Assembly: GCF_000756305.1 (NCBI RefSeq)
Contig: NZ_JRFE01000024.1
Coordinates: 185,965-249,964 of the forward strand
Length of the DNA stretch: 64,000 nt
Direction of reading: 5' to 3'
Source: Myxosarcina sp. GI1
GTDB taxonomy: Bacteria > Cyanobacteriota > Cyanobacteriia > Cyanobacteriales > Xenococcaceae
This document shows, one piece after another, positions 1-9,180 of this stretch (position 1 is the stretch's first letter; every line of letters begins with the position of its first letter). The notes under the pieces were generated by a model that did not search any database, was not told the DNA's origin, and was given only the letters and a program-made list of their open reading frames with translations. The translations under genes and the position numbers were made by a program.

Positions 1-1
1 A

Positions 2-526
2 TTAGAACAAGCCTGTTATCAAATGAAAGCCTGGCAAACTAGCCAACAGGTTTCGCTAACGGCATCAATTAGCGTCAATCTCTCTAGCAAGCTATTTTTG
101 CAGTCCGATCTTATTGCCAGGATTAAAGAAATTATTAAAGTAACTGGTTTGCCGCCTCATAACTTAAGACTAGAAATTACTGAAACCGTAATGATGATCG
201 ATCCCGATTTGGCTGCAACTTTTTTGGTTGAGTTACGGGAGTTTGGCATCAACGTTTCTTTAGATGATTTTGGTACGGGTTATTCTTCTCTCAGTTATTT
301 GCATCGCTTTCCCGTAAGCTTAATTAAAATCGATCGCTCTTTTATTAGCAAAATCGATTGTGAGTCTGAAAGCCTGGAGATTGTAAGGGCAATTGTCGAT
401 TTGGGCAAAAACCTGGGATTAGATGTAGTGGCAGAAGGAATCGAGACTTTAAATCAACTGTCTTTACTACAAAATTTGGAGTGTCAATACGGACAAGGAT
501 TTTTGTTTTCTTCAACTGTCCTCTAG
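2..526 (+). CDS. EAL-domain c-di-GMP phosphodiesterase, C-terminal part (5' end outside window)
   Basis: The reading frame is open from the first bases of the window, so this is the 3' end of a longer gene. The visible 175 residues are the second half of an EAL domain, which hydrolyses cyclic di-GMP. Conserved pieces are LRLEITET, the DDFGTGYSSLSYL block with the catalytic acidic pair, LIKIDRSFI and the VVAEGIET loop. The full protein probably has sensory or GGDEF domains upstream, but these are not visible. The frame stops soon after GQGFLFS, several residues earlier than most EAL domains, which normally continue through a PL or PxxA tail. The last helix may therefore be trimmed. Family assignment is firm; activity is inferred. 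Confidence 0.9.
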   Translation, partial: LEQACYQMKAWQTSQQVSLTASISVNLSSKLFLQSDLIARIKEIIKVTGLPPHNLRLEITETVMMIDPDLAATFLVELREFGINVSLDDFGTGYSSLSYLHRFPVSLIKIDRSFISKIDCESESLEIVRAIVDLGKNLGLDVVAEGIETLNQLSLLQNLECQYGQGFLFSSTVL

Positions 527-884
527 CACTTATAGCAATTCTCGCTTAAGTGAAGTACACCTTTCTTTATGAAGTTAGAGAATAGGGAACAGGAGAAAAT
601 TAATCGATCTGTAGTCAATTTAATGAGCAATTATTAATGAGTAATAAGCAATGAATTTTAACTATTGAGTTAAAGGCTAGTAAATGAAAAATTGTTCGCT
701 GTTCATTAATGAATATTTACGAGTAGATAAATTAACTCGTTCTAACCAATTCACGTACTGCTTTACTGGCGATCGCAACCGATTTACTAAATATTTATAT
801 TTCAATTGTAATTAAATTACAGTTTTAGGGAATTCTTATATTAAAGCAATTTTAAAAAGCTTTATAAAAAATTATTTTAAAACT
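527..884. other. Intergenic spacer with short poured repeats
   Basis: About 360 bp without a convincing gene. It is AT-rich and contains loose copies of motifs such as GAGCAATTATTAATGAG and AGTAATAAGCAATGA, of the type found in many spacers of this window, plus one GCGATCGC. No clear promoter or terminator can be assigned. Confidence 0.5.
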
Positions 885-1439
885 GTGAAAAATTTATTTA
901 AATTACTATTATTATCTTTGATTTTTAATTGTTCTTCTACTACAGCCAATGCTCAAGAGTCTGCTTGCTTTATGCAGGATGCCAGCGGCAAGCCGTTGGA
1001 TTTAAGTCATCTGTGTAGAAATGGTAAATCTCCCAACCGCAGGCAAACTAACTCGGCAACAGTTTACGAACCGAGAGTATACACCATACCAATTATTAGA
1101 AGAAATGCTGGCATTCCCGTAATCGAAGTCCAATTTAACGAGCGATATGTGTTTGAAATGATGCTGGATACGGGAGCTAGTATGACTGTTTTGACTCCAC
1201 AAATGGCACGGGCTTTAAATTTTGAACCTTTAGGAAGCTTACCAGTTCAAACACCCAGTCACGAACTTGTCTATCTTCCTCTAGGTCAGGTAAAATCCAT
1301 CGCCGCAGCAGGTTCAGTCGCCAGAAATGTTCCTGTTGTAGTATCTTCTTCATTGACAGTAGGTCTTTTAGGACAAAACTTTTTTGGCAATTTTGATGTC
1401 ACTATTAAATATGATGTAATTGAATTTCGAGAGCGATAA
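885..1439 (+). CDS. Secreted retropepsin-like aspartic protease
   Basis: A 184-residue protein starting at GTG. The first ~23 residues form a signal peptide with a hydrophobic LLLLSLIF core and an ANA cleavage site, so it is probably exported. Residues ~75-180 resemble the clan AA single-domain aspartic proteases of bacteria (retropepsin/TIGR02281-like). They contain the catalytic LDTGAS loop around residue 95, followed by hydrophobic strands and a GLLGQNFFGNF segment typical of the second conserved region. Such proteins would act as dimers because only one DTG motif is present. Substrate unknown. It is convergent with the porin downstream, and a strong stem-loop separates them. Confidence 0.8.
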   Translation: MKNLFKLLLLSLIFNCSSTTANAQESACFMQDASGKPLDLSHLCRNGKSPNRRQTNSATVYEPRVYTIPIIRRNAGIPVIEVQFNERYVFEMMLDTGASMTVLTPQMARALNFEPLGSLPVQTPSHELVYLPLGQVKSIAAAGSVARNVPVVVSSSLTVGLLGQNFFGNFDVTIKYDVIEFRER

Positions 1440-1444
1440 AGCCC

Positions 1445-1483
1445 AAAAAAAATCAGAATTCTTCGTAAAGAATTCTGATTTTT
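1445..1483. terminator. Bidirectional rho-independent terminator
   Basis: Perfect 13-bp stem AATCAGAATTCTT / AAGAATTCTGATT with loop CGTA. It is flanked by an A-run on one side and a T-run on the other, so it can terminate transcripts from both converging genes. Confidence 0.85.
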
Positions 1484-1512
1484 CTAGCTAAATAAAAACT
1501 AAAATTTCTAGT

Positions 1513-3060
1513 TTAGAAAGTAAAGGTAGTTCTCAATACGCCGATAATAGCATCGTCTTCATCACTGTCGCCGTTGGGAGAAAGAATGTAAATTACCCCA
1601 GGAGTTACCGAAATGTTGTCATTAAGCTGATATTTGTAAAAACCTTCGAGGTGAAGGGGAATGTCATCAGTTTCACCATAAGGTTCGGCACCAGCAAAAA
1701 TGGCAGCCAAGTTACCTTCTTTACCAAAGTCTGGGAAAGCAACACCAGCACCATAAGACCAAATATCTGCTTCGTCATCGGTACCTAGTTCGCTAGCGTC
1801 GGTATAGACACCAAAAGCATTAAAGGCAATGCGATCGTTAAATTGGAATGCCGCTTCAACACCATACGAATTAGTGGCGGTAGCAGCGTCGAAGGGATTG
1901 ATACCAGCAGTAGTACCAACACCTAAATCGAAGATAGTGGGGTTTTCATCGGTAAAGTAACCTCTGGCGTATGTACCAGCGACCTGTAACTTATCGTCGA
2001 GTAAACTAACAGTTACCTGTCCTAATGCCGAGTATCCGCCATTAGCTAGACCATTGCCATCAGTTGGATCGAAAGAGGTATCGGAGAAATATCCGCCGCT
2101 GACGGTTATAAATTCTGTGGGAGTAAAGTTTATACCCAAACCGCCGCCAGAACCCAAACCAATTTTGTAAATCGGGCTAGATTCGGCAAAGCTGGAGAGA
2201 GAACCAGTCGCACCTGTAAAAGAATCGAGATAGGGACTGAGAGAGGGAACAAAGTCTACCCACAAAGGATATGCCGCAGGTAAATAGACATCAATTTTAT
2301 CACCGATGGGAAAGTAGTAAGCCAACCAGCCCAGAACGACATCGTTACCGCTATCGGAAGTTTGATAGGTTAAAGCTCCAGTATCGATACCGTCAAAAGT
2401 ACCTGCATTAGATGCGTCTATACGAGTATAGAGTGCGTCTTCACCTGTGAAACTAGAGACAAAAGCTAAACGAACCCGATCTTGAAAGACAGTTTGGTTA
2501 TCGAAGTTAAATTCATGAGCAACACCAAATGCAACTTCAGCTTCGAGTTTGGTGGTAGTAGAAAACTGATTATCTTCTAAGAAAGCAGTGCGGCTTTCGA
2601 TGTTATCGATACGTCCGCCCAAAGTAGCGAGTTCGGCTTCAAATTCTTGAGCCAGACGACTCATAGTATCTAAATCTTCTCTGGTAACAGCTTCTGAAGA
2701 AGCAATCAAACGCTCGATTTGATTCAAGCAAGAGTTTAAACCAGCAGCAAATTCGTAGCGAGTCAGAGCTTGACTACCGCGATAGGTTTGGTTGGGATAG
2801 CCAGCAATACATCCGTAGCGATCTACCAAACTGCGTAAAGCTTCATAAGCCCAGTCTGTAGGCTGTACGTCGCGAAGTTGATTGACGTTGGTTACTTGAT
2901 TGACAGAATCTACGCTACCTTCTTGACTATAGCGATTTACACCATCGAGAATTTGACTATCGTTAGCTGTAGTTTGCGCTGAAGCCGAAGCCTGCAAGCC
3001 AAGAGCGATACCAGCGATCGCGGGACTGACTAGCAATAAGTTACGTAATAGTTTGAACAT
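1513..3060 (-). CDS. Iron-uptake porin (SLH/OprB family)
   Basis: A 515-residue outer-membrane beta-barrel of the cyanobacterial iron-uptake porin family. A signal peptide ends near ASAQ (residues 25-29). An SLH-type domain follows at ~55-115 (LRDVQPTDWAYEALRSLVDRYGCIAGYP...), anchoring the protein to peptidoglycan. Next comes a short coiled coil at ~118-165 and then an OprB-like barrel ending in TTFTF, whose terminal aromatic residue is the usual BAM signal. A paralogue lies at 45323-47032 and shares the SLH and coiled-coil regions closely. Transport of iron is known for family members in Synechocystis; specificity here is inferred. Confidence 0.9.
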   Translation of the reverse strand: MFKLLRNLLLVSPAIAGIALGLQASASAQTTANDSQILDGVNRYSQEGSVDSVNQVTNVNQLRDVQPTDWAYEALRSLVDRYGCIAGYPNQTYRGSQALTRYEFAAGLNSCLNQIERLIASSEAVTREDLDTMSRLAQEFEAELATLGGRIDNIESRTAFLEDNQFSTTTKLEAEVAFGVAHEFNFDNQTVFQDRVRLAFVSSFTGEDALYTRIDASNAGTFDGIDTGALTYQTSDSGNDVVLGWLAYYFPIGDKIDVYLPAAYPLWVDFVPSLSPYLDSFTGATGSLSSFAESSPIYKIGLGSGGGLGINFTPTEFITVSGGYFSDTSFDPTDGNGLANGGYSALGQVTVSLLDDKLQVAGTYARGYFTDENPTIFDLGVGTTAGINPFDAATATNSYGVEAAFQFNDRIAFNAFGVYTDASELGTDDEADIWSYGAGVAFPDFGKEGNLAAIFAGAEPYGETDDIPLHLEGFYKYQLNDNISVTPGVIYILSPNGDSDEDDAIIGVLRTTFTF

Positions 3061-3228
3061 TTTTCCTCACACCTGATAAAATAAGCCGCTCGATCTATTT
3101 ACTGTAATCCTACGTAGTATAGACTTGGCGACATTTAGAATAAAATTAGCAGACTTCTTTCTAATTTTTTTGTATTTTGGTATACATTTTGGGGTAGTTA
3201 TTAAACCCAAAATAGACAAAGCTATGAC

Positions 3229-3250
3229 AAAAGGGAAACAATAGTTTCCC
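3229..3250 (-). terminator. Rho-independent terminator of pepA
   Basis: Read on the minus strand, a GGGAAAC/GTTTCCC stem with a four-base loop is followed by a short T-run, 20 bp after the pepA stop codon. A wider AAAGCT...AGCTTT arm encloses it. Confidence 0.65.
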
Positions 3251-3270
3251 CTCCAGCTTTGCATAAAAAC

Positions 3271-4743
3271 CTAACTAGTAACCCAGTTAACCAAAGTTCT
3301 TACAGGAAAACCAGTCGCGCCTTTATTGTCGATGCCGTCTGGCTTGTCCGACCACACGGGACCAGCAATATCTAAATGCGCCCAAGGTGTGTCTTTAATA
3401 AACTGTTTGAGAAATAAAGCCGCAGTAATCGAACCACCAGCACGAGGTCCAGTATTTTTCATATCTGCGATCTGTGACTTTAAGCCTTCAAAATATTTTT
3501 CTTCCATCGGCAACTGCCAGAATTTTTCTCCTGCCGACTCGGCTGCGGTTTTGATTTGCTCTGCTAAAGAATCATCGGTACTCCACAAACCAGCAATATT
3601 GTTACCCAAAGCCACAATACAGGCACCAGTAAGAGTAGCAAGATCGACGATCGCATCGACTTCTAGTTTCTCAGCAAAGACCAAAGCATCGGCAAGAGTC
3701 AAGCGACCTTCAGCATCGGTATTATTTACCTCGATAGTCTTACCGTTAGAAGCTTTGAGAATATCGCCTGGATGCATAGCGTGACCGCTAATCATATTTT
3801 CGGCTGCGGCACAGATAAAGTGAACTTCTACATCTGGCTTTAGTTGAGCGATCGCTTTTGCCGCTCCCAAAGTAGCCGCACCGCCACCCATATCCATTTT
3901 CATGGTTTCGATCCCGCTACCGCTTACTTTGAGATTTAAACCGCCAGAATCGAAGGTTACGCTTTTACCGACGATGGCAAGTTTCTTTTTAGGAGTTCCG
4001 TCTGGTTTATAGGTAAGGTGAATAAACTTGGGTGGCAAGTCGGAAGCTTGAGCAACGCCTAAATAAGCTCCCATACCCTGCTCGAATTGTTCGCAAGCAT
4101 CTCTTTCTAAAATTTCAATTGCCAAACCGCATTCTTCGGCAAGCTTTTGAGCGGTTTCTGCCATAGCTACGGGGTCGATCGCATTTGCAGGAGCATTTAC
4201 CAGTTCTCTGGCTAAAATTACCCCAGAGGCGATGGTTTCGCCTTTAGCCACTGCCCCATCTTGACCGTTTAAGCCAATTAAGTCTACAGTTTCTAATTTG
4301 GTTTGCTTGTCTTCTGGCTCGGATTTAAAGCGATTATCTTGATGTAGTGCCAAAACAATTGCTTCTGCCATTGCTTGAGCGATCTTATCTGCTGCCTCCG
4401 AACCTACTGGCAGACTGATGCCAAGAGATTTTTCTTTAGCTGCCAGACGAGCGATCGCGGCTGCGGCACTGCGCCAACTATCTAGCTTTAAATCTTCTAA
4501 TTTGCCCAGACCTACTAAGGCAATTTTGCGTACGGGGTTTTTATTGCCCACGCGACTCGTTATCGTACTTCCCGCCTTGCCTTCAAATTCTTCTTCGGCA
4601 ATTAATTCTTTAACGATACCTGCTAATTTATCGTCTAATTTTGCCAGATCTCCTGCAAGTTCGGTTTCGCCCTCAAAAATTCCTACGGCGAGGAGATCGC
4701 CAGTCCAATCTAATAATGATGTTGTGGTTGCTTTAATCTGCAT
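3271..4743 (-). CDS. pepA: Leucyl aminopeptidase
   Basis: A 490-residue cytosolic M17 metallo-aminopeptidase that removes N-terminal residues from peptides. The C-terminal catalytic half carries the signature [14 protein letters not shown]. The upstream metal ligands lie in [14 protein letters not shown] and the active-site [10 protein letters not shown] loop. The N-terminal half (~1-170) is the variable regulatory domain of the family. Length matches the usual 480-500 residues. The porin gene follows on the same strand, but a terminator lies between them, so joint transcription is unlikely. The assignment is secure. Confidence 0.96.
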   Translation of the reverse strand: MQIKATTTSLLDWTGDLLAVGIFEGETELAGDLAKLDDKLAGIVKELIAEEEFEGKAGSTITSRVGNKNPVRKIALVGLGKLEDLKLDSWRSAAAAIARLAAKEKSLGISLPVGSEAADKIAQAMAEAIVLALHQDNRFKSEPEDKQTKLETVDLIGLNGQDGAVAKGETIASGVILARELVNAPANAIDPVAMAETAQKLAEECGLAIEILERDACEQFEQGMGAYLGVAQASDLPPKFIHLTYKPDGTPKKKLAIVGKSVTFDSGGLNLKVSGSGIETMKMDMGGGAATLGAAKAIAQLKPDVEVHFICAAAENMISGHAMHPGDILKASNGKTIEVNNTDAEGRLTLADALVFAEKLEVDAIVDLATLTGACIVALGNNIAGLWSTDDSLAEQIKTAAESAGEKFWQLPMEEKYFEGLKSQIADMKNTGPRAGGSITAALFLKQFIKDTPWAHLDIAGPVWSDKPDGIDNKGATGFPVRTLVNWVTS

Positions 4744-5290
4744 CCTGTATTCGTCTTTATCTGATGAAATAACAACTATATATAGTTTAAGTTTTCTATT
4801 ACGGAATTACTCGATCGCCTAAGTTACTTCTCGTTTTTGTAAGGCAAGAGGCAAAAGACAAAAGGCAAAAGTTAAAAGGCAAAAAGCAAAAGCGCACCGC
4901 CTGCGCTGGTTGCGAAGCAAGTCGTTAGACTCGGTTTCCTCAGCGCGAACTGGAGTTCGCCGACATCGCTTCGCGATGGCGAGTCGCTCCAGCGACTGAC
5001 GGAGCAAGAAGTTAAAACTAAAATGCCTAACCTTTCTACAATGAGCAGTTAACGATGAACAATTCTTGATTCAAAGCGCGATCGGCTCTGCCGCCGAGCT
5101 TCGCCCAATCGCGCTTGTAGTTAAACTTGACTGCTTACTGTTCCCTGTTCCCTGCTATATATTGTCCGAGCGACTCTGACTAAATAACTCGGAGATTAGA
5201 TCTGGCTAAATTTTCTTTCACGACGAGCGGTTATAGAAAATCGCTAACATAAATTTTAGTGAGATTCGAGCCAAGTAAGAGAGCAAGCTA
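4744..5290. repeat. Repeat-rich spacer between pepA and P450
   Basis: About 550 bp with no real gene. Positions ~4841-4890 hold degenerate tandem GGCAAAA heptamers. Positions ~4891-5005 are GC-rich, with small palindromes such as GTCGCTCCAGCGAC, ATCGCTTCGCGAT and GCGAACTGGAGTTCGC. Positions ~5013-5040 hold a stretch (AAAACTAAAATGCCTAACC) that recurs almost unchanged near 8473. A CTGTTCCCTGTTCCCTG repeat lies near 5148. These are interspersed short repeats of the kind common in cyanobacterial spacers. The P450 promoter must lie in the last ~100 bp, but I cannot place it. Confidence 0.7.
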
Positions 5291-6643
5291 ATGATGGCAA
5301 AACTACCTCCAGGTCCCAATCGTTCCTTTGTATTTCCGCTACCGCAACTGCGACTGCTAAGATTTATCGTTCGTCCGTTGCAAATGCTGGAAATGTTTGC
5401 CAGCCAGTATGAAGATTGTTTTACTCTCCCTCAGAAAAATTCACCACCTACGGTGTATTTTTATCATCCAGAAGCAATTAAGGAAATTTTTACCGCACCT
5501 CCAGAAGTATTTGATTCTAGCGATCGCAATAAACTTTTACAGCCTTTAGTAGGAGAAAATTCTTTATTGTTATTAAGGGGCGATCGCCACCAGAGACAAC
5601 GCAAGCTATTGATGCCTCCTTTTCACGGTGCGCGGATGCAAACCTACGGAGAAACTATCGTTAAAATTGCTCGGCAGGTAACAAATAAATGGCAGGTCGG
5701 TCAACCTTTTGCGGTTCGCGCGGCAATGCAGGAAATTTCTTTAAAAGTAATTCTCTGTACGGTATTTGGCATTGATTCGGGCGATCGTTATCTGAAACTA
5801 CAACAGTTGTTAACTTCGATGCTCGAATCAATTGGTTCTCCTGCTAGTTCTACACTACTGTTTTTCCCTTTATTACAAAAAGATTGGGGCGCTAAAAGTC
5901 CCTGGGGACATTTTTTGCGTCAGAAACAAGAAATAGATCGCATCTTGCTAAACGAAATTGCCCAGCGACGCAGCGAACCTGAAACCAGAGGCGACGACAT
6001 TCTTTCACTGCTACTGGCAGCTAGAGATGAGGCAGGACAACCGATGAGCGATGATGAGTTAAAAGACGAACTGATAACTTTATTGTTTGCAGGTCACGAA
6101 ACTACGGCATCGGCGATCGCCTGGGCAATATACTGGATCGAACGTTCTCCCGATATTAGAGACAAACTTTTGGCAGAACTAAACACCATCTCTGTCGAAG
6201 AAGATCCTCTAGCAGTATCGCGACTTCCCTATTTAACAGCAATTTGCCAGGAAACACTGCGAATTTATCCTATAGCTGTAAATACTTTTCCCCGTCGCGT
6301 TACACAGCCAATAGAAATATTTGGCTATCACTTTGAACCAGGTACTTTGCTGATACCTTCAATTTATCTAACCCACCATCGCCAAGAAATTTATCCCGAA
6401 CCCAAACGCTTTAAACCAGAACGCTTCTTAGAGCGAACCTTCTCGGCTTATGAATATTTGCCTTTTGGCGGTGGTAGCAGTTTGTGTATCGGCTATGCCT
6501 TTGCTCAGTTTGAAATGAAACTGGTACTGGCAACTATTTTCTCCCGACTAGAGTTAAAGCTAGCCACCGATCGACCCGTTAAGCCGACTCGTCGGGGACT
6601 AACCCTAGCTCCTTCCAGCAATTTGCAGATGGTCGTAACTTAG
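5291..6643 (+). CDS. Cytochrome P450, CYP110-like
   Basis: A 450-residue soluble class P450 with all hallmark motifs. These are the proline-rich LPPGP start, the oxygen-binding I-helix AGHETTASA (~residues 268-276), the K-helix ETLR, and the heme loop FGGGSSLCIG with the thiolate ligand at about Cys399. The beginning (KLPPGPN) and overall length resemble the cyanobacterial CYP110 group, whose members hydroxylate fatty acids or terpenes. ATGATG at the start leaves a one-codon ambiguity. It converges on flv2 with only 16 bp between stop codons. No terpene synthase or redox partner lies nearby, so the substrate cannot be guessed. Confidence 0.92.
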   Translation: MMAKLPPGPNRSFVFPLPQLRLLRFIVRPLQMLEMFASQYEDCFTLPQKNSPPTVYFYHPEAIKEIFTAPPEVFDSSDRNKLLQPLVGENSLLLLRGDRHQRQRKLLMPPFHGARMQTYGETIVKIARQVTNKWQVGQPFAVRAAMQEISLKVILCTVFGIDSGDRYLKLQQLLTSMLESIGSPASSTLLFFPLLQKDWGAKSPWGHFLRQKQEIDRILLNEIAQRRSEPETRGDDILSLLLAARDEAGQPMSDDELKDELITLLFAGHETTASAIAWAIYWIERSPDIRDKLLAELNTISVEEDPLAVSRLPYLTAICQETLRIYPIAVNTFPRRVTQPIEIFGYHFEPGTLLIPSIYLTHHRQEIYPEPKRFKPERFLERTFSAYEYLPFGGGSSLCIGYAFAQFEMKLVLATIFSRLELKLATDRPVKPTRRGLTLAPSSNLQMVVT

Positions 6644-6659
6644 AGGGAAATGGAAGATC

Positions 6660-8396
6660 TTAATAATGACTTCCAGACTTACGATGTTGAATGGCGGTGA
6701 TGCCATTGGGTTCTAATACTTCACCGCGATCGACTGTGGCATAAACCAAAGTGCGATCGCCAGATTCGATCCGATTTTGAACTGTACATTCTAAATAAGC
6801 TAAGGCTTCTTCAATGATTAAACAACCGTTACTAGCGGTTTTAGTAGTTAAGTCGTTGAAGGAATTACTCTGGCGATCGCTAAAGTTTCTTCGGACATTT
6901 TTTGCTTCATTAAGGATATTTAGCACCAATTTATCCCCAGGATTTTGTGTCGAATCAATAGCTGGTTCTGGGGAGGCAATCATAATCCCAGGAGGATTAA
7001 AAGTTGCTTGAGATACCCAGGAAGTTAGCACACCGCTGTGTTCGTCGCCCTCGCAGCTAGTCAGTACGCAGAGAGAACCGACAATTCTGCCTACTGCTTG
7101 TTCGGTGCGATCGATCTGAGTTTCTGTTATTCCTTGACGTGGAGTCCGCAGGCGTTTGTTTTTTTTCAATTTTCGCGCAAATTCTTCACCTGCTTGAATA
7201 CAATCTTTCAGATCTAAAGTAGTAGGACTAAAACGTACGCGGATTGGTTCAAACCCTAAGCTGTAATGAGCATCCCGTAGTTTATTTTCCAACACATCGA
7301 TCGCTTCGCCACTCCAACCATAGGAACCAAATACTCCCGCTAACTTGGTTTTGGCTGCGTTAGCCAGAATAATTCCCAGTGCGGTTTGAATTTGCGTTGG
7401 CGCATGACCCCCTAAAGTCGGCGAACCAATAATAAAACCATCACAAGCTCGAACAGCCTGAGTAATTTCTTCTGGTGTGGCAAGTTCGCAGTTAATCGAT
7501 TCTACCGCTACACCAGACTGAAGCGCACCATGGGCGATCGCATTGGCAAGATTGGCAGTGTTACCATAGGCAGAAGCGTATAGCAGAGCCACCTTAAATT
7601 CTTGACTAGTTTGTTGCTGACACCACTGCTGATAGTCGTAGCTAAAGCGACTGAGGCTATATTTAATTAAAGAGCCATGAGCGGGTGCATAAATTTTACT
7701 GGTAAGGGGTGCGAATTTAGCTAAAGCCGACTCTAATTGTTTGGTCTGAGTAGCGTGAAGACAGTCGAAATAAAAACGGCGGTCGGAATCTAATTGTTTC
7801 CAGTTCTCATCAAAGATAGCTTTATCGCAGATATGCGAGCCAAAGAATTTATCGCTGTAAAGAATTTTGGTTTGGGGATCGTAGGTACACAAACCATCAA
7901 CCCAACGGGGGGTAGGAACGCTAATAAATTGTAGTCGGTGTCCTTGTCCCAAATCTAGAGTGTCGTTTTCTCTAACTACTCGTATTCGAGTCTGACGTTC
8001 GGGAAATATTAAAGCAGCTTTGAGGGCATTAACTGCGGGTTTGGAACAAATTATTTGCGCCTGCGGTGCTTTGCCTGCAAGCAACTGTAGTGTTGCTAAG
8101 CGATTGGGATTGACGTGCTGTAGGATAATGTAATCTAATTTTTGCCAATCGAGATACCGATCTAAAGTTTCTAGATAAATGTGTGTAAAAGATTGTCCTG
8201 GCGGATCGATTAAGGCAGTTTTATCGGCTTCAATGAGATAAGAATTAGAAGTCGTGCCTTTTTGACGAGAATATTCCACTTCAAACTTCAGTCTTTCCCA
8301 AGTACGCGATCGCAATACCTGAGTGTTCGTACCAATATTTGCAACTTGGACATCTCTTGGTCTAGCGGGTATCGTTTTAAAATTTGTTTGTAACAT
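6660..8396 (-). CDS. flv2: Flavodiiron protein, Flv2-type
   Basis: A 578-residue protein with three domains: metallo-beta-lactamase-like (~1-260), flavodoxin (~270-410) and flavin reductase (~430-575). In Synechocystis, Flv2 and Flv4 form a heterodimer that takes electrons from the PSII acceptor side and protects the photosystem at low CO2. The canonical diiron motif HxExDH reads H94-V-N96-P-N98-R99 here, so the acidic ligands and the last histidine are replaced. This is the pattern known for the Flv1/Flv2 subgroup and supports the Flv2 call. It is the third gene of a minus-strand operon after flv4 and the sll0218-like gene. A ~190-bp repeat-rich spacer precedes it. Confidence 0.88.
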   Translation of the reverse strand: MLQTNFKTIPARPRDVQVANIGTNTQVLRSRTWERLKFEVEYSRQKGTTSNSYLIEADKTALIDPPGQSFTHIYLETLDRYLDWQKLDYIILQHVNPNRLATLQLLAGKAPQAQIICSKPAVNALKAALIFPERQTRIRVVRENDTLDLGQGHRLQFISVPTPRWVDGLCTYDPQTKILYSDKFFGSHICDKAIFDENWKQLDSDRRFYFDCLHATQTKQLESALAKFAPLTSKIYAPAHGSLIKYSLSRFSYDYQQWCQQQTSQEFKVALLYASAYGNTANLANAIAHGALQSGVAVESINCELATPEEITQAVRACDGFIIGSPTLGGHAPTQIQTALGIILANAAKTKLAGVFGSYGWSGEAIDVLENKLRDAHYSLGFEPIRVRFSPTTLDLKDCIQAGEEFARKLKKNKRLRTPRQGITETQIDRTEQAVGRIVGSLCVLTSCEGDEHSGVLTSWVSQATFNPPGIMIASPEPAIDSTQNPGDKLVLNILNEAKNVRRNFSDRQSNSFNDLTTKTASNGCLIIEEALAYLECTVQNRIESGDRTLVYATVDRGEVLEPNGITAIQHRKSGSHY

Positions 8397-8586
8397 GATT
8401 TTTTGGAGATTTGGTTTATACGGGTTTGGAGGTGTAAAAAAGTTAAAAGTTAAAAGTCAAAAGTTAAAAGACAAAACTAAAATGTCTAACCTTTTGGCAA
8501 TTGGCAATGAGCAGTTATCATTTAACATTTAACATTCATCATTAAGCATTTATCGTCTGTATTATTCACTGTTCATTGTTCATTGT
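8397..8586. repeat. Interspersed short repeats inside the flv operon
   Basis: The spacer holds tandem AGTTAAA/AGTCAAA-type heptamers (~8438-8472), an AAAACTAAAATGTCTAACC segment matching 5015-5033, and alternating TTCATTGTTCACTGT units (~8560-8600). These repeats lengthen the gap between two operon genes without carrying a gene themselves. Confidence 0.65.
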
Positions 8587-9090
8587 TCACTGTTTACTGT
8601 TCACTGCTTGTTTTTTATGTCGTTCGGATACTTTTTGTTCGGGATCTATGCCTTCAAATGTAGGAGGTAGCCAAACTCGGACTACTAGCAAAACAGCTAA
8701 AACCAGTAAAAAAGAACAAGTAGCCAAAACTTGACTCCAAGGAGTTTCTAAAATTCCTTTGACGATGATTTCTCTTAAAACCGAAACGATAGAGACTTCG
8801 ACAGCAACACCAATAGAAATGCGGCGTTCTTGCAAATAAATGATTAAAAGGCGAAACAGTTCTACTAAAATCAGCAAAAACAATATGTCAGCCGTGACCA
8901 TAGGAAAATTGAGCGGCGGTAGTAGAGAAACAAACAACTCTCGTAACTGAATTGCCATGAAGCTAAATAGACCGATACAGAGCGAGATAATAATTAAATC
9001 TTGAATAAACTCCAAAATTTGAATCACGCTACTGCTGTTTAGCAATTTGTACCAAGGAGTTGGGGAAGTGTCGGCAAATTTGTGCATCAT
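8587..9090 (-). CDS. Sll0218-like membrane protein of the flv4-2 operon (PsiE family)
   Basis: An open frame extends to 9141. Its first 17 codons consist of spacer-repeat sequence, so the MMHKF start at 9090 (167 residues) is preferred. Four hydrophobic segments, around IIISLCIGLFSFMAIQL, ADILFLLILVELFRLLIIYL, a weaker VEVSIVSVLREIIVKGIL and LATCSFLLVLAVLLVVRVWL, indicate a polytopic membrane protein of the PsiE-like family. Its position between flv4 and flv2 matches sll0218 of Synechocystis. That protein is needed to stabilise PSII dimers and a high-molecular-mass complex. The function is transferred by synteny and family, not shown by any catalytic motif. Confidence 0.82.
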   Translation of the reverse strand: MMHKFADTSPTPWYKLLNSSSVIQILEFIQDLIIISLCIGLFSFMAIQLRELFVSLLPPLNFPMVTADILFLLILVELFRLLIIYLQERRISIGVAVEVSIVSVLREIIVKGILETPWSQVLATCSFLLVLAVLLVVRVWLPPTFEGIDPEQKVSERHKKQAVNSKQ

Positions 9091-9180
9091 ATTTAATTGT
9101 TGATTGTTAGCTCTTTTCATTGAGCATTTATCATTGACCATTTATCAAATGCTCAATGTTTAATGTTCAACGTTTAATGT

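Noticed and set aside
3067..3264. 65-residue minus-strand ORF between pepA and the porin
   Set aside because: It spans the pepA terminator and the porin leader, has no ribosome-binding site and no recognisable domain.
4819..5007. 62-residue minus-strand ORF
   Set aside because: It is translated from the GGCAAAA heptamers and small palindromes; the FAFCLL repeats in the product are repeat artefacts.
5291..6643. Natural-product cluster around the P450
   Set aside because: No terpene synthase, PKS, NRPS or tailoring genes are adjacent.
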